Part shown: positions 35,390 to 49,034 of the stretch, piece after piece
Layout of the letters: the number at the start of each line of letters is the position of its first letter
Position numbering within the stretch: position 1 is the first letter of the stretch
Source: Neoarius graeffei
Lineage: Eukaryota; Chordata; Actinopteri; Siluriformes; Ariidae
Length of the DNA: 64,000 nt
NCBI RefSeq assembly: GCF_027579695.1
Contig: NC_083577.1
Location: 62,546,741 to 62,610,740, forward strand
Direction of reading: 5' to 3'
The notes under the pieces: generated by a model
Database searches by the model: none
What the model was told of the DNA's origin: nothing
What the model saw: the letters and a program-made list of their open reading frames with translations, nothing else
Position numbers and translations under genes: made by a program

Positions 35390-36300
35390 TTGGTGAAAAG
35401 TATCATGATAATCCCATAGCTCGTGTTCTTGCATTATGTAAGAACTGGCCTCACTGTCCAGGCCGGTCGGGTCACCTTAGATAGAAAGGAAACAAAAAAA
35501 TCATTGATTGATTTTGTTTTTATATCTCAGGTCTGAGCAATACTGCAGTCATTTAGACTTTGAAAGATTCAATGTAATTAATAAATATGAAGTCCATTCT
35601 TCAAAATTATTGTTTTGAATGAATTTTATATAATGTATATACTTTTGCATACAGTTTTGAACAAATGATCTCCCTTTTGTATTTTGCATTGTCTTTGTGA
35701 ACAGAAAATATTGATAGAGGACAAAAGACATCTCAGCATGCACAAAATATCGAATCTTGAGGTGGTTGAGCTACAATAGCAGAAGACCGCATTGGATTCC
35801 ACTCCTCTCAGCCAAGAGCAGGAATCTGAGGCTGTCATGAGTCACCCCACAATGGACAGACTATTAAAAAAAAAAATCACCTAATTTTTTCCAGTCTTCA
35901 CTGTCCAGTTTTGGTGAATGTGAAATTCTCAAACCAGCCCATCTGGCACCAACAACTGCCACAATCAAAATCACAGAGATTACACTTTCCCCCATTCTGA
36001 TGTTTGATATGAATATTCACTGGAGCTCTTGATCCGTTTCTGCATTGTGCTGCTGCCACATGATTGGCTGATTCTATAACTGCATAAATGAGCAGGTGTT
36101 CAAGTGTTCCTATTAAAGTAACCAGTTCTCATTTAGTACTCAGAGTAAGTAGTGGACTACTTGTTGCAGTCCTTCAAAAAAAATACTAATAGAACAGCCA
36201 TAGTAATCGATTGCTCAATCCTGAATCAATTGTTATTTACATGTTGACATTTTACATATTTGCATATTATGATGTTATTACTAGTAATTACAATGTTACT
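35390..36300. other. No recognisable feature
   Basis: AT-rich intergenic sequence between the L2 3' end and the RBM45-proximal satellite. Only short chance frames are present. Confidence 0.5.
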
Positions 36301-36354
36301 TTTTATGCGGTCACATGCTTGGAAGGAAAGTAGGATTTATTCCTAATAATGTCT

Positions 36355-36536
36355 TCCAAGAAAGAAAGAAAGAAAGAAAGAAAGACTTTAATTTTGAAGC
36401 GTGGGCTTTGACGATAAAGCAGCGTTTGGACAGTAAACGGAACATTGGGCTTTTACTTGTTTTGCAGTTCAGTTACTTTGGTAAAGCTGTTGTTGCTTTG
36501 TTTTTAGGTGTTTTATTTGTATTTTGTCGAGTTAAA

Positions 36537-36593
<57 letters not shown>

Positions 36594-38794
36594 CTTTAAT
36601 TTAGACCAAACACTGCAGAAAGACTTTTATTCTGAAGCGTGGGATTTGACAATTTTGACAAGTTTGTTTTACAGTTACTTTAGTAAAGCTGTTGTTGCTT
36701 TGTTTTTAGGTGTTTTATTTGTATTTTGTCGAGTTAAAGAAAAAAAGAAAGACTAATTTAGCCCAAACACTGTGGAAAGACGTTTATTTTGAAGCGTGGG
36801 ATTTGATGATAAAGCAGTGTTCGGACAGTAGACGGAACATTGGGCTTTTACTTGTTTTGCAGTTCAGCTACTTTAGTAAAGCTGTTGTTGCTTTGTTTTA
36901 GGTGGTTTATTTATGTTCTGTACAATTAAAGAAAAAAGAAAGAAAGACTTTAATTTCGACCAAAAACTGCAGAAAAACTTTTATTTTGAAGCGTGGGATT
37001 TGACAATAAAGCAGTGTTCAGACAGTAGACAGAACATTAGGCTTTTACTTGCTTTGCAGTTCAGTTATTTTGGTAAAGTTGTTGTTTTGTTTTTAGGTGT
37101 TTTATTTGTATTTTGTCGAGTTAAAGGAAGAAAGAAAGAAAAAGAAAGACTTTTAATTTAGCCCAAACACTGTGGAAAGACTTTTATTTTGAAGCGTGGG
37201 ATTTGACAATTTTGACAAGTTTGTTTTAGTTACTTTAGTAAAGCTGTTGTTGCTTTGTTTTTAGGTGTTTTATTCGTATTTTGTCGAGTTAAAGAAAAAA
37301 GAAAGACTAACTTTCCACAGCCCAAACACTGTGGAAAGACTTTAATTTTGAAGTGTGGGATTTGACAATAAAGCAGTGTCGGACAGTAGACGGAACATTG
37401 GGCTTTTACTTGTTTTGCAGTTCAGTTACTTTAGTAAAGCTGTTGTTGCTTTATTTTAGGTGGTTTATTTATATTCTGTACAATTAAAGAAAAAAAGAAA
37501 GACTTTAATTTAGACCAAAAACTGCGGGAAAACTTTTATTTTGAAGTGTGGGATTTGACGATAAGGCAGTGTTTGGACAGTAGACAGAACATTGGGCTTT
37601 TACTTGTTTTGCAGTTCAGTTATTTTGGTAAAGTTGTTGTTTTGTTTTTAGGTGTTTAATTTGAATTTTGTCGAGTTAAAGAAAGAAAGAAAAAGAAAGA
37701 CTTTTAATTTAGCCCAAATACTGCGGAAAGACTTTTATTTTGAAGCGTGGGATTTGACAATTTTGACAAGTTTGTTTTACAGTTACTTTAGTAAAGCTGT
37801 TGTTGCTTTGTTTTTAGGTGTTTTATTTGTATTTTATCGAGTTAAAGAAAAAAAGAAAGACTAATTTAGACCAAACACTGTGGAAAGGCATTTATTTTGA
37901 AGCGTGGAATTTGACAATAAAGCAGTGTTCGGACGGTAGACGGAACATTGGGCTTTTACTTGTTTTGCAGTTCAGTTACTTTAGTAAAGCTGTTGTTGCT
38001 TTGTTTTTAGGTGTTTTATTTGTATTTTGTTGAGTTAAAGAAAAAAGAAAGACTACCTTTCCACTGCCCAAACACTGTGGAAAGACTTTAATTTTGAAGT
38101 GTGAGATTTGACAATAAAGCAGTGTTTGGACGGTAGACGGAACATTGGGTTTTTACTTGTTTTGCAGTTCAGTTCCTTTAGTAAAGCTGTTGTTGCTTTG
38201 TTTTAGGTGGTTTTTTATATTCTGTACAATTAAAGAAAAAAGAAAGAAAGACTTTAATTTAGACCAAAAGCTGCGGGAAAACTTTTATTTTGAAGCATGG
38301 GGTTTGACGATAAAACAGTGTTTGGACAGTAGACGGAACATTGGGCTTTTACTTGTTTTGCAGTTCAGTTATTTTGGTAAAGTTGTTGTTTTGTTTTTAG
38401 GTGTTTTATTTGAATTTTGTCAAGTTAAAGAAAGAAAGAAAGAAAGAAAGAAAGAAAAAGACTTTTAATTTAGCCCAAATACTGCGGAAAACTTTTATTT
38501 TGAAGCGTGGGATATGACAATTTTGACAAGTTTGTTTTACAGTTACTTTAGTAAAGCTGTTGTTGCTTTGTTTTTAGGTGTTTTATTTGTATTTTGTCGA
38601 GTTAAAGAAAAAAAGAAAAACTAATTTAGCCCAAACACTGTGGAAAGACGTTTATTTTGAAGCGTGGGATTTGACAATAAAGCAGTGTTCGGACGGTAGA
38701 CGGAACATTGGGCTTTTACTTGTTTTGCAGTTCAGTTATTTTGGTAAAATTGTTGTTTTGTTTTTAGGTGTTTTATTTGTATTTTATTGAGTTA

Positions 38795-38834
<40 letters not shown>

Positions 38835-39227
38835 AAAAAGAAAGAAAGAAAGACTTTTAATTTAGCCCAAATACTGTGGAAAGACTTTTATTTTGAAGCG
38901 TGGGATTTGACAATAAAGCAGTGTTCGGACAGTAGACGGAACATTGGGCTTTTACTTGTTTTGCAGTTCAGTTCCTTTAGTAAAGCTGTTGTTGCTTTGT
39001 TTTAGGTGGTTTATTTATATTCTGTACAATTAAAGAAAAAAGAAAGAAAGACTTTAATTTAGACCAAAAGCTGCGGGAAAACTTTTATTTTGAAGCGTGG
39101 GGTTTGACGATAAAGCAGTGTTTGGACAGTAGACGGAACATTGGGCTTTTACTTGTTTTGCAGTTCAGTTATTTTGGCAAAGTTGTTGTTTTGTTTTTAG
39201 GTGTTTTATTTGTATTTTATTGAGTTA

Positions 39228-39259
<32 letters not shown>

Positions 39260-39599
39260 AAAAGACTTTTAATTTAGCCCAAATACTGCAGAAATACTTT
39301 TATTTTGAAGCGTGGGATATGACAATTTTGACAAGTTTGTTTTACAGTTACTTTAGTAAAGCTGTTGTTGCTTTGTTTTTAGGTGTTTTATTTGTATTTT
39401 GTCGAGTTAAAGAAAAAAAGAAAAACTAATTTAGCCCAAACACTGTGGAAAGACGTTTATTTTGAAGCGTGGGATTTGACAATAAAGCAGTGTTCGGACG
39501 GTAGACGGAACATTGGGCTTTTACTTGTTTTGCAGTTCAGTTATTTTGGTAAAATTGTTGTTTTGTTTTTAGGTGTTTTATTTGTATTTTATTGCGTTA

Positions 39600-39647
<48 letters not shown>

Positions 39648-39824
39648 CTTTTAATTTAGCCCAAATACTGCGGAAAGACTTTTATTTTGAAGCGTGGGAT
39701 TTGACGATAAAGCAGTGTTCGGACAGTAGACGGAACATTGGGCTTTTACTTGTTTTGCAGTTCAGTTATTTTGGTAAAATTGTTGTTTTGTTTTTAGGTG
39801 TTTTATTTGTATTTTATTGAGTTA

Positions 39825-39868
<44 letters not shown>

Positions 39869-40050
39869 CTTTTAATTTAGCCCAAATACTGCGGAAAGAC
39901 TTTTATTTTGAAGCGTGGGATTTGACGATAAAGCAGTGTTCGGACAGTAGACGGAACATTGGGCTTTTACTTGTTTTGCAGTTCAGTTCCTTTAGTAAAG
40001 CTGTTGTTGTTTTGTTTTTAGGTGTTTTATTTGTATTTTGTCGAGTTAAA
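36355..40050 (+). repeat. Complex satellite of 19 units with higher-order structure and (GAAA)n tracts
   Basis: A unit of roughly 150-250 bp repeats 19 times, counted by the 'ttttgaagcgtgggatttga' landmark (approximate positions 36396, 36633, 36791, 36988, 37191, 37350, 37543, 37742, 37899, 38096, 38292, 38501, 38659, 38894, 39091, 39307, 39463, 39689, 39910). Each unit ends in a variable (GAAA)n tract. A short subtype lacking the 'ataaagcagtgttcggacag' part recurs at units 2, 5, 8, 12 and 16, giving a higher-order period of three to four units. Blocks at about 38461-38800 and 39270-39610 are nearly identical at 805-bp spacing. The last unit runs to within about 80 bp of the RBM45 start codon. 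Confidence 0.92.
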
Positions 40051-40130
40051 GAAAGGAGTAAACTTGCTAGGCGGTTTGTAATTTATCGGTTAGTGAGCTC
40101 GGAGGCTGAACAGTGCTGAGCGCAGTGAAA
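40051..40130 (+). promoter_or_regulatory. RBM45 5' flank / 5'UTR
   Basis: About 80 bp between the end of the satellite and the RBM45 ATG, moderately GC-rich ('ggaggctgaacagtgctgag'). It has no TATA box. Any core promoter must lie here or inside the last satellite units. Confidence 0.5.
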
Positions 40131-43100
40131 ATGGAGGACTATAACAGGCCGTCGTCTTACCTCGATGATCCCCCGAACAGCCGACTGTTTCTGGTCACCA
40201 GCAAATCCATCACGGAGGACACTATCCGGGAGCGGTTTTCCCCCTTCGGGGAAATCCAGGACATCTGGGTGGTAAAAGACAAACATACGAAAGAGTCGAA
40301 AGGAGTTTCTTTTGTGAAATTTGCCCGGTCCTCACAGGCCTGTACCGCCATGGAGGAAATGCATGGCAAGTGTCTGGCTGAAGGAACCAAACCCATTAAG
40401 GTGTGTTCAGGACAGTGCTTTTCTCTCTGTTATTGCATTCTTTTTTTTTTCTTTCCTCCAGACCAGTGAAGTGTTTCACTCAAATTGTGACCGGAAGTGT
40501 GTTTCTATTTCTATGAATAGTTTGTTTAAAAAAAAAAACAACAACACAGTTGTCGTTCTCATCAGACCGTCTGGTCTCTTTGCTTGGACAGGTTTTCATC
40601 GCCCAGTCCAGATCTTCTGGGAGCCACAGAGACGTGGAGGATGAGGAGCTGACCCGAATCTTTGTCATGATTCCCAAAACATTTACTGAAGATGACCTGA
40701 AGGAGACCTTCAAGGTATAACAATAACATCGTGTAAAGATATGACCTTTTTTTATAATTATTATTTCTTATTAGGACATTTGGGGACAGTACGGTGGTGT
40801 AGTGGTTAGCACTGTCCCCTCACAGGAAGAAGGTTCTGGGTTCGACGGGGCCTTTCTGTGTGGAGTTTGCATGTTCTCTCCACGTCTGTGTGGGTTTCCT
40901 CCGGGTGTTCCGGTTTCCCCCACAGTCCAAAGACATGCTGTTAGGTTAACTGGCTATTCTAAATTGCCCGTAGGTCTGAGTGTGCGTGTGTACGAGTGCG
41001 CAGGAAGGAACCAGCCAAGGAACTGCCGCAGTTCTGGCCAAGTCAACCAAACACGGTTCGCCTCCAAACAGATGGATTTTACTGGTGAAAAATGCACACA
41101 GTTCAGCGTGCACCAGTGTCCAAAAAAGTAGTCCCTTTTACTGGTACAAAAACATCTCATCTCATTATCTCTAGCCGCTTTATCCTGTTCTACAGGGTCG
41201 CAGGCAAGCTGGAGCCTATCCCAGCTGACTACAGGCGAAAGGTGGGGTACACCCTGGACAAGTCGCCAGGTCATCACAGGGCTGACACATAGACACAGAC
41301 AACCGTTCACACTCACACCTACGGTCAATTTAGAGTCACCAGTTAACCTAACCTGCATGTCTTTGGACTGTGGGGGAAACCGGAGCACCCGGAGGAAACC
41401 CACGCGGACACGGGGAGAACATGCAAACTCCACACAGAAAGGCCCTCGCCGGCCACGGGGCTCGAACCCGGACCTTCTTGCTGTGAGGCAACAGTGCTAA
41501 CCACTACACCACCGTGCCGCCGGTACAAAAACTTTTTTTTTAAAATGCAAGCAGTAGTTCAAGACAAGTTTGCACTGTTTTAATGTTATAAAGTCAAAAG
41601 AAGTGAGCATACCATTAGTGGAAGTGAAAGACTACCGTTTTCATTGCCAAGTCGTATAGACAGTCCTTGCCATATGTGGCACTTCATTGCATTACATTAA
41701 TGGCATTTAGCAGATGCTCTTATCCAGAGCCACACACCCAGAGCAGCCTGGGGAGCATATGAGGGTTAGGTACCTTGTTCAGGGGCACTTCAGTCATTCA
41801 TGCTGGTCCAGGGAATTGAACTGGCAACCATTTGGTACCAAAGCTGCTTCACTAACCTTTAGACCAGGGGTGGGCAATTATTTTTTCCATGGGGCCACAT
41901 GAGAAACAGAAAATTTTGTGGAGGGCCGGACCAAAAGGCTGAACTAAATTCTGCATAATATATTAATTGTATTTCTTTATATAAAGCAATAAATAACATT
42001 GTTTTTACAAGCTGCTAAGACTAGTAAGAGTATGGAAAAAAAACGAGGTTGCCTGACAAAAAATGTCATTTATTCAATCAAATTTTCCAAAACAATGGTT
42101 AACAAAATGTGAATGTTTGCACCTTTTTTTTTTTTCAGTCAAATTCACCCCAAAACACAATAAAGACATCACAATATTGTCTTTCTACTCCAAATATCAA
42201 GCAAGATGCATCATATTATAATAATGATGCCCACATTTGTAGTCTAATCACCTCATTTGGTGTTTTTCAGTTTTTTTATTTGTTCACTGAGAGAAATCTA
42301 GTCTCTGTTGGTCTTTAACGAGTGCATCAGAGTCAGGTTGAATGTCTGAGGTGGAGATGCGAAGCACAGCTGACAGATGATCATCAGTCGATTCGGTGTA
42401 GGTATCAGATCTACAGATCGGCTCGGGCTCCGGCTGGTGACGTCACACTATGTGATTGGCTGGACCGTTTGAAGGATGACGTACAAGTTTGTGGTTGGTC
42501 TGGACAAATTACGGAAGTAGTTATCGCGGGATTAGGTTTCGTGGGATTTCATGTCATGTTCATGTCGCGCGCATTGCGTTTTTTTGAACACAACTTCAAA
42601 ATAAAAGCAATGCACATTCAGTCCATGCATGAGGTAAAATTAGAAAATACGTTTATTTTGTAATTTCTAATTAACCTTACGTGGGCCAGTCAGAATGAAC
42701 CAAAGGGCCAGATGTGGCCCGCGGGCCGTAAAATACCCAGGTCTGCTTTAGACCATGGCTTCCCCCACTTCACATAATTTTTATACTTAATTTTTATAGT
42801 CTTTGTCATGCATCTGAATTGAATTGAATTAAATTAAAATTAAACTTTCTTCAACTTGGGAGGGGTCAAACTCTCATAAAACCATGTCACAGCTGTGTGG
42901 ATTTTTACTCCTCATGTCATTTCACTGAAGAGATGAATCAGGTGCTTTGAACAGATAAATAGCCAATTGGCTTATTTGTGATTTATTGATTTTTACATAT
43001 AGTCTACTAACCCCTCTATGAAAAACAATGCATTTCTTACGAAAGATTGATTGATTAATAACTACTTTATCCTGGGCAGGGTTGTCAGTGTATCACAGGG

Positions 43101-44708
43101 CTAGGCCATACCACCATGACTTGTGATAAATTAAGGTGAAGTAAAAATTATGCTGTATCATGATAAATTTTTCATGCTGTCTTTTTAATTCTTCCACTTG
43201 TCCTCTCATTCTTTCACTAATGACAGGTCTATGGTGATATAGAGTATGCCATCGTCATAAAAAATAAATCTACAGGGGAGAGTAAGGGCTTGGGCTACGT
43301 CAGGTATCACAAACCCTCTCAGGCTGCCAAGGCTATAGAGAACTGTGACAAAAGTAAGTGGCATGATTGTGCTCCTCCTTTGTACACCAAACCATGATGA
43401 GAAATTTGAGCATGTATAAAGCATTTTCATGTATTATTTTGTGTCTGTCTAGCATTCAGAGCCATTCTTGCTGAACCAAGGACGAAAAATGCACCGGCCG
43501 ACAATGACTATTTCAGCAACCAAAGATCAGATCATGTAGCAAATGAGCCAGGCTTAAGTTCCTACCCATTTGGTATGTGTTAAATCCTAGAGTATTGCAG
43601 TTTCCCTGTTATTCATAGTCGGCGACTTCCATATTTGAAGTTTAATAGATTGGTAACACTAATGGATCTAACATTTGTGCATTTTGTGTTTCTTCTTGTT
43701 GTGAACATATTGTCTGTCACTCTCAGAAAATACTTGAAATGTAAACCACGTTTCCATTAACCTTCTGAATGCACAAATTGAAATTGCAAAAAGAGAGTAA
43801 TGGAAACGTGTGAATTTTGGAAAAGTAAAAACACCCCTCAAATATTGCTATGTTTTTATGCTCGCGTGAGGTGATTTTTTTTTTTCAGACGAGTCAATAA
43901 AGCAATATGTCGCAAAATTGAAATGGAAACACATTTTTTGCATTTAAGTTACATGACGTTAAGAGCAAATGGAAACGCTACCTTTCTGAAAAAAACGCTC
44001 TATCACAATGAGAGAACCCAGCTTTAATGCCATCACTGAATGGAAACACAAACCATTTGCAGTTGTTTTATTGAAAATTATCGATTCTATTTAGTGCAAA
44101 ACTGCAGCTATAGACATGTTTGTGTTCTTACTTATGCATTAAAACAAACATGACGTTGCCTGCTGTTAGAGAAAGCATAGGATTTATATCATTAAAAAAA
44201 AATTTATAGGGAATATTGAATTTTAATCCTGACTTGTTTTGTTCCACTTATACCACAGCAAGGTTTTTTTTTTTTTTTAAATAAATAGTAACTTTTTTCT
44301 ATAGTGAAACATCTTTGAAACGGTCCTCTACAGCTTTACCTTTGACTGTTGCATAGAGTTTGCTTTCATACATGGTAAAATCTCATTCTTCTTATAGAAA
44401 GCTTCATTACAGCAACAGTTAACACATTTCGTTAAATTGTTAGACTTGAATCATAGAATTGATACCATATTGGAATGAGCATATTAACGTAAACGTGATT
44501 TGAATTGCAGCTTTCACTGCTGTTAAAGCTGTGCTACTATAGAAACTCCTAACTAGTCAGTATTGAGAATTCAGCAGTGCTGTGGTATAAACTGGACCGA
44601 TTGGACAACAAGGGACGTTCCAAGAGTGCTTTTATGATCTTTAGTATAATAGCACCGGAATATTTTACTGTAAACTTTGCAGCAAGACTTTATACAAAGT
44701 GAATACAA

Positions 44709-44752
<44 letters not shown>

Positions 44753-46568
44753 CAGCTGCAGAGTCTAGTTGTTACAGTGCTGGAGACGGATGGAACTCTG
44801 ACTTGATAACTCGGTGCCTGATGGTGTCATCGCGTGCGCCTGTCGCACAGGAGCAGATTTATAACCTGTTTGATCTGATCCCAGGAATGGAGTACTGTGA
44901 AATGCAGAGGGACCAATATGGTTTCAGTAAAGGTAATCTAGACCACCCCGACTACAACACTGTCCTCAACCAGTGCAGGGCAGACAGTTTCAATCTCGTT
45001 TAAAATATTTGTATATTTTTGCATCTGTACATCTAATTGCCATCAGTATGAAATGTAAAATCCTTGGGATGTAGTTGATCCCTTCTCATAATGTAGTTGT
45101 TTATTTAAGACTTATTAATTTACAGTGAGCTCCAGAATTACTGACAGCCTTGAAAAGATGGGTAAAAGGTATTTGTGGTTCATTAGTTTAAAGGAACAGT
45201 CCACCGTACTTCCATAATGAAATATGCTCTTATCTGAATTGAGACGAGCTGCTCCGTACCTCTCCGAGCTTTGCGCGACCTCCCAGTCAGTCAGACGCGC
45301 TGTCACTCCTGTTAGCAATGTAGCTAGGCTCAGTATGGCCAATGGTATTTTTTGGGGCTGTAGTTAGATGCGACCAAACTCTTCCGCGTTTTTCCTGTTT
45401 ACATAGGTTTATATGACCAGTGATATGAAACAAGTTCAGTTGCACAAATTGAAACGTGGCGATTTTCTATGCTATGGAAAGTCCGCACTATAATGACAGG
45501 CGTACTAACACCTTCTGCGCGCTTCGACTGCGCATTGATATCTGAGCTCCGTATCAATGCACTGCCGAAGCGCGCAGAAGGTGTTAGTACGCCTGTCATT
45601 ATAGTGCGGACTTTCCATAGCATAGAAAATCGCCACGTTTCAATTTGTGCAACTGAACTTGTTTCATATCACTGGTCATATAAACCTATGTAAACAGGAA
45701 AAACGCGGAAGAGTTTGGTCGCATCTAACTACAGCCCCAAAAAATACCATTGGCCATACTGAGCCTAGCTACATTGCTAACAGGAGTGACAGCGCGTCTG
45801 ACTGACTGGGAGGTCGCGCAAAGCTCGGAGAGGTACGGAGCAGCTCGTCTCAATTCAGATAAGAGCATATTTCATTATGGAAGTACGGTGGACTGTTCCT
45901 TTAACATTCGAAAATATGATCGTCTTTAACAAATTTAAATTTCTACATATAAAATTATTTTTTTACACAAATATGTACAGTACTGTGCAAAAGTATTAGG
46001 AACCCTACTGTCTGTGTGTGTATGTGTGTATATATATATATAATAATTTTTATTTTATTTTTTTTTCATACAAACTGTTCTAGATTTCTATTTTATGACT
46101 TCTACATTATCAGGTCAATACAAAAACATTTTAGAGTGACAAATATTCGTTTTCCAGCACAAAATTAAATGTTGTAGAAGCAGCTTATTACATAAGAGAC
46201 CACTTTTCAGATTAAAAAAAAGAAAGCATAATGAAGGCTACTGGGTTTTGCTGCAAAATTAAGAAGCAAGCGTTACAAAGTGTCCAGAAGAACTGTGGCT
46301 GGTTCTGTAAGATGCTCAGTAAAACCTACAGCTCATTTCCTTATAAAACTGCACACATTGTACTTGAGACTGCCTTTTTAAAAAAATAATAATAATAATA
46401 ATTAAATAAAGCAAAGGGTCGTCTCACACCAAACATTGACTTTGCTTAGTTTATTATGGCTTAGTGCTGTTTGTTGTATTTGTTTTAATATTGAAACATT
46501 TAATTTCATTATTTTAAAGCCATTTTTGGTCTTCAGCATTTCTCTACATGTGCTTAAGACTTTTGTAC

Positions 46569-46618
<50 letters not shown>

Positions 46619-49003
46619 TATTTTATTTATATATGTAGACACACAAATATTTTTGCAAATGTCTGCCTACATTCGTGATGAGATTTGAGACTAGACAGTA
46701 AAGTCTAATCAGTACAGAGTTATTTTTGTTGAATGTGTGTTTGTTGCTAAATGTTTTTCTCCTCTGGTTCCAAAGTCACAGTAGCATCTAGCGAACTCCA
46801 AATTTTGTTGGCATGGAGTTGGTAGTAATTACTGTATTTGGCAGTTATTTTGGACTGACAGTACATTTTATTTTTGAAATATTATTTTAGGGAAAGCTAA
46901 TAATCTTTGTTGTTCACAGGCCAGGCTATGATTCGGTACAGTAATCTGGGTTCGGCTGTGTATGCTAAAGAAAAACTGAATGGTTTTGAGTATCCACCTG
47001 GAAACAGACTTTCTGTCACTTTCATTGATGATGGAGAGGACAGGACCAGGTAGAGACCAGCTCTGAGCTCTTATTATCCATCTTAATTTTTAGTTTACCT
47101 CATGTGTACCTTTTCATACAGTAATAGTCTTGCTTGGACACCCCTACTCATTCATAGGGTTTTCTGTATTTTGACTATTTTCTACACTGCAGCACAGCAC
47201 TGAAAGTATCAAACTATGAAACAACATATGGAACATATCTGGAATTATGTGGTAAACAAAAAAAAAAAAAGTGTTTAAAAAAACAGGATATGTTTATTTT
47301 AGATTCTTCAAAGTAGCCAGTGTTTACCTTGATGATGCTTTTCACACTATTGGCATTATCTTAACCAGCTTCATGAGGTAGTCGCCTGGAATGCTTTTCA
47401 ATTAACAGCTGTGCCTCGTCAAAAGCTACTTAATGGAAAATTAAACAGTAAATAATAAATACAGTAAATAACCATGTTTCAGAACTGTAGTAATCCATAT
47501 TATGTTGAGAACTGCTCAGCTAAGTAAAGAGAAATGACAGCCAAGCCAAGAACCCTTTGTCACGCATACACTCAAGCACAGACTTAAGCACCTAGTGAAA
47601 TTTAACCCATCTGAAGCAGTGAACACGCACACAAACAAGTGAGCATTGGGTGCACACATACCCAGAGCAGTGGGCAGCTATGCCTTGGGAGCAGTTGGGG
47701 GTTAGGTGCCTTGCTCAAGGGCACTTCAGCCCAACCTCAGACCATGACTGCCCCATGTTAACCTAAGTGCATGTCTCTGGACTGTGCGGGAAACCGGAGG
47801 AAACCCATGCAGACACTGGGAGAACATGCAAACTCCACACAGAAAGGCTCCCGTCAGCCACTGGGCTCAAACCCAAAACCTTCTTGCTCTGAGGCGGCAG
47901 TGCTAACCACTACACCATTGTACCACCCAGCCATCATTATGTTTTAGACATGAAGTGAGTTTTTTTGTTTGTTTGTTTTTTAAATAAAAATAAGGAAAAA
48001 CCATTGAATTAAAAGGTGTGTCCAAACTTTTGACTAATTTAATATATGATAAATTTGCACAGGATTCAGCACTTTAATATTGTGCGATTTCTTCTCTCAG
48101 CCCAGTAGGGAAGATGGCCATGCAGTTGGTTGCAGCCCAGATGATGTCGATGGTATGGAACGGCCCCTCTGGAGCTCAATTAATGAAGACCACAGCAGTA
48201 AGCAGCACTCTTTTTAAATACCACTCTGGGAGAAGTGAAGCATGATGGAGCAACTAGTATGAGTGTATAATTGCAGTATCGCCGTAATCAAACCCAAGTT
48301 TGATTAACTAAGTCACTTCAAAATCCCAATTAGGAGCTGCAGAAACGGGCCGCTTATCTTGAGAGTTGACATAATGGTTTTCACATAATAGTACTTTCCG
48401 CATAAAATGTAAAATTAGGTCTGTTTTCAGTGTTCTGTTAGTGAGCATATTGTAGTTCTGGAACTACTGTGGCACAATATTGGTAGCTCCAAATTAGGAC
48501 TAAATAACTGGTTTATTGTTAAAAGCTGCATAATGTGATGACCTCCTCTAATGAGCTGAATGAAATTTGTCTGCAGGGTTATGCGACACCGTCAATGCCC
48601 CAGAAGCCTCGTGTTCAGACAGATGTTGTCCTCCCCTCTCACAAGAAGCTGGCTTCTCCTGACAGTGTGGTCAAAGAGAGGCTTTTTGTCATCTTCAACC
48701 CCTCACCACTGCCAGTGGACATACTGGAAGATGTGTTCTGGTGAGTGCTGTGATGTTCACACAGTTTAAATTTTTTTCCACCTTGCAGATTGCTTTGGTT
48801 TCACGGAAAACAAACGCCGTATTGTGTAAAAATTAGGCCAGGAAAAAAAACCTATATTTTCTAAAATGTGTGTACTTCTGGACATGGTTCTCTTCACGCT
48901 TCATTACGTGGATCAAGATTTCCTTCTACTTACAGGGACACAAACAGCGCGCCTTTTGGCGGATGCCGCCTTTTTCACGGCTGAATCGTGCAGATCCGTT
49001 TTT

Positions 49004-49034
<31 letters not shown>

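Noticed and set aside
39383-39820. 145-codon open frame, and similar frames at 36315-39000, in the satellite array
   Set aside because: The frames arise because unit lengths and (GAAA)n tracts happen to lack stops; they repeat with the unit, have no start context and no family resemblance.
42322-42663. 113-codon frame in RBM45 intron 2
   Set aside because: It lies inside the non-autonomous hAT element and shows no transposase or other domain.
45399-45693. Pair of 74-codon proteins in opposite orientation
   Set aside because: Mirror frames in the arms of the TTAA-flanked palindrome.
45192-45900. Assembly artefact (inverted duplication of a read) as the cause of the perfect palindrome
   Set aside because: The TTAA flanks, defined termini and the few arm differences fit a transposable element better; raw long reads would still be needed to exclude it fully.
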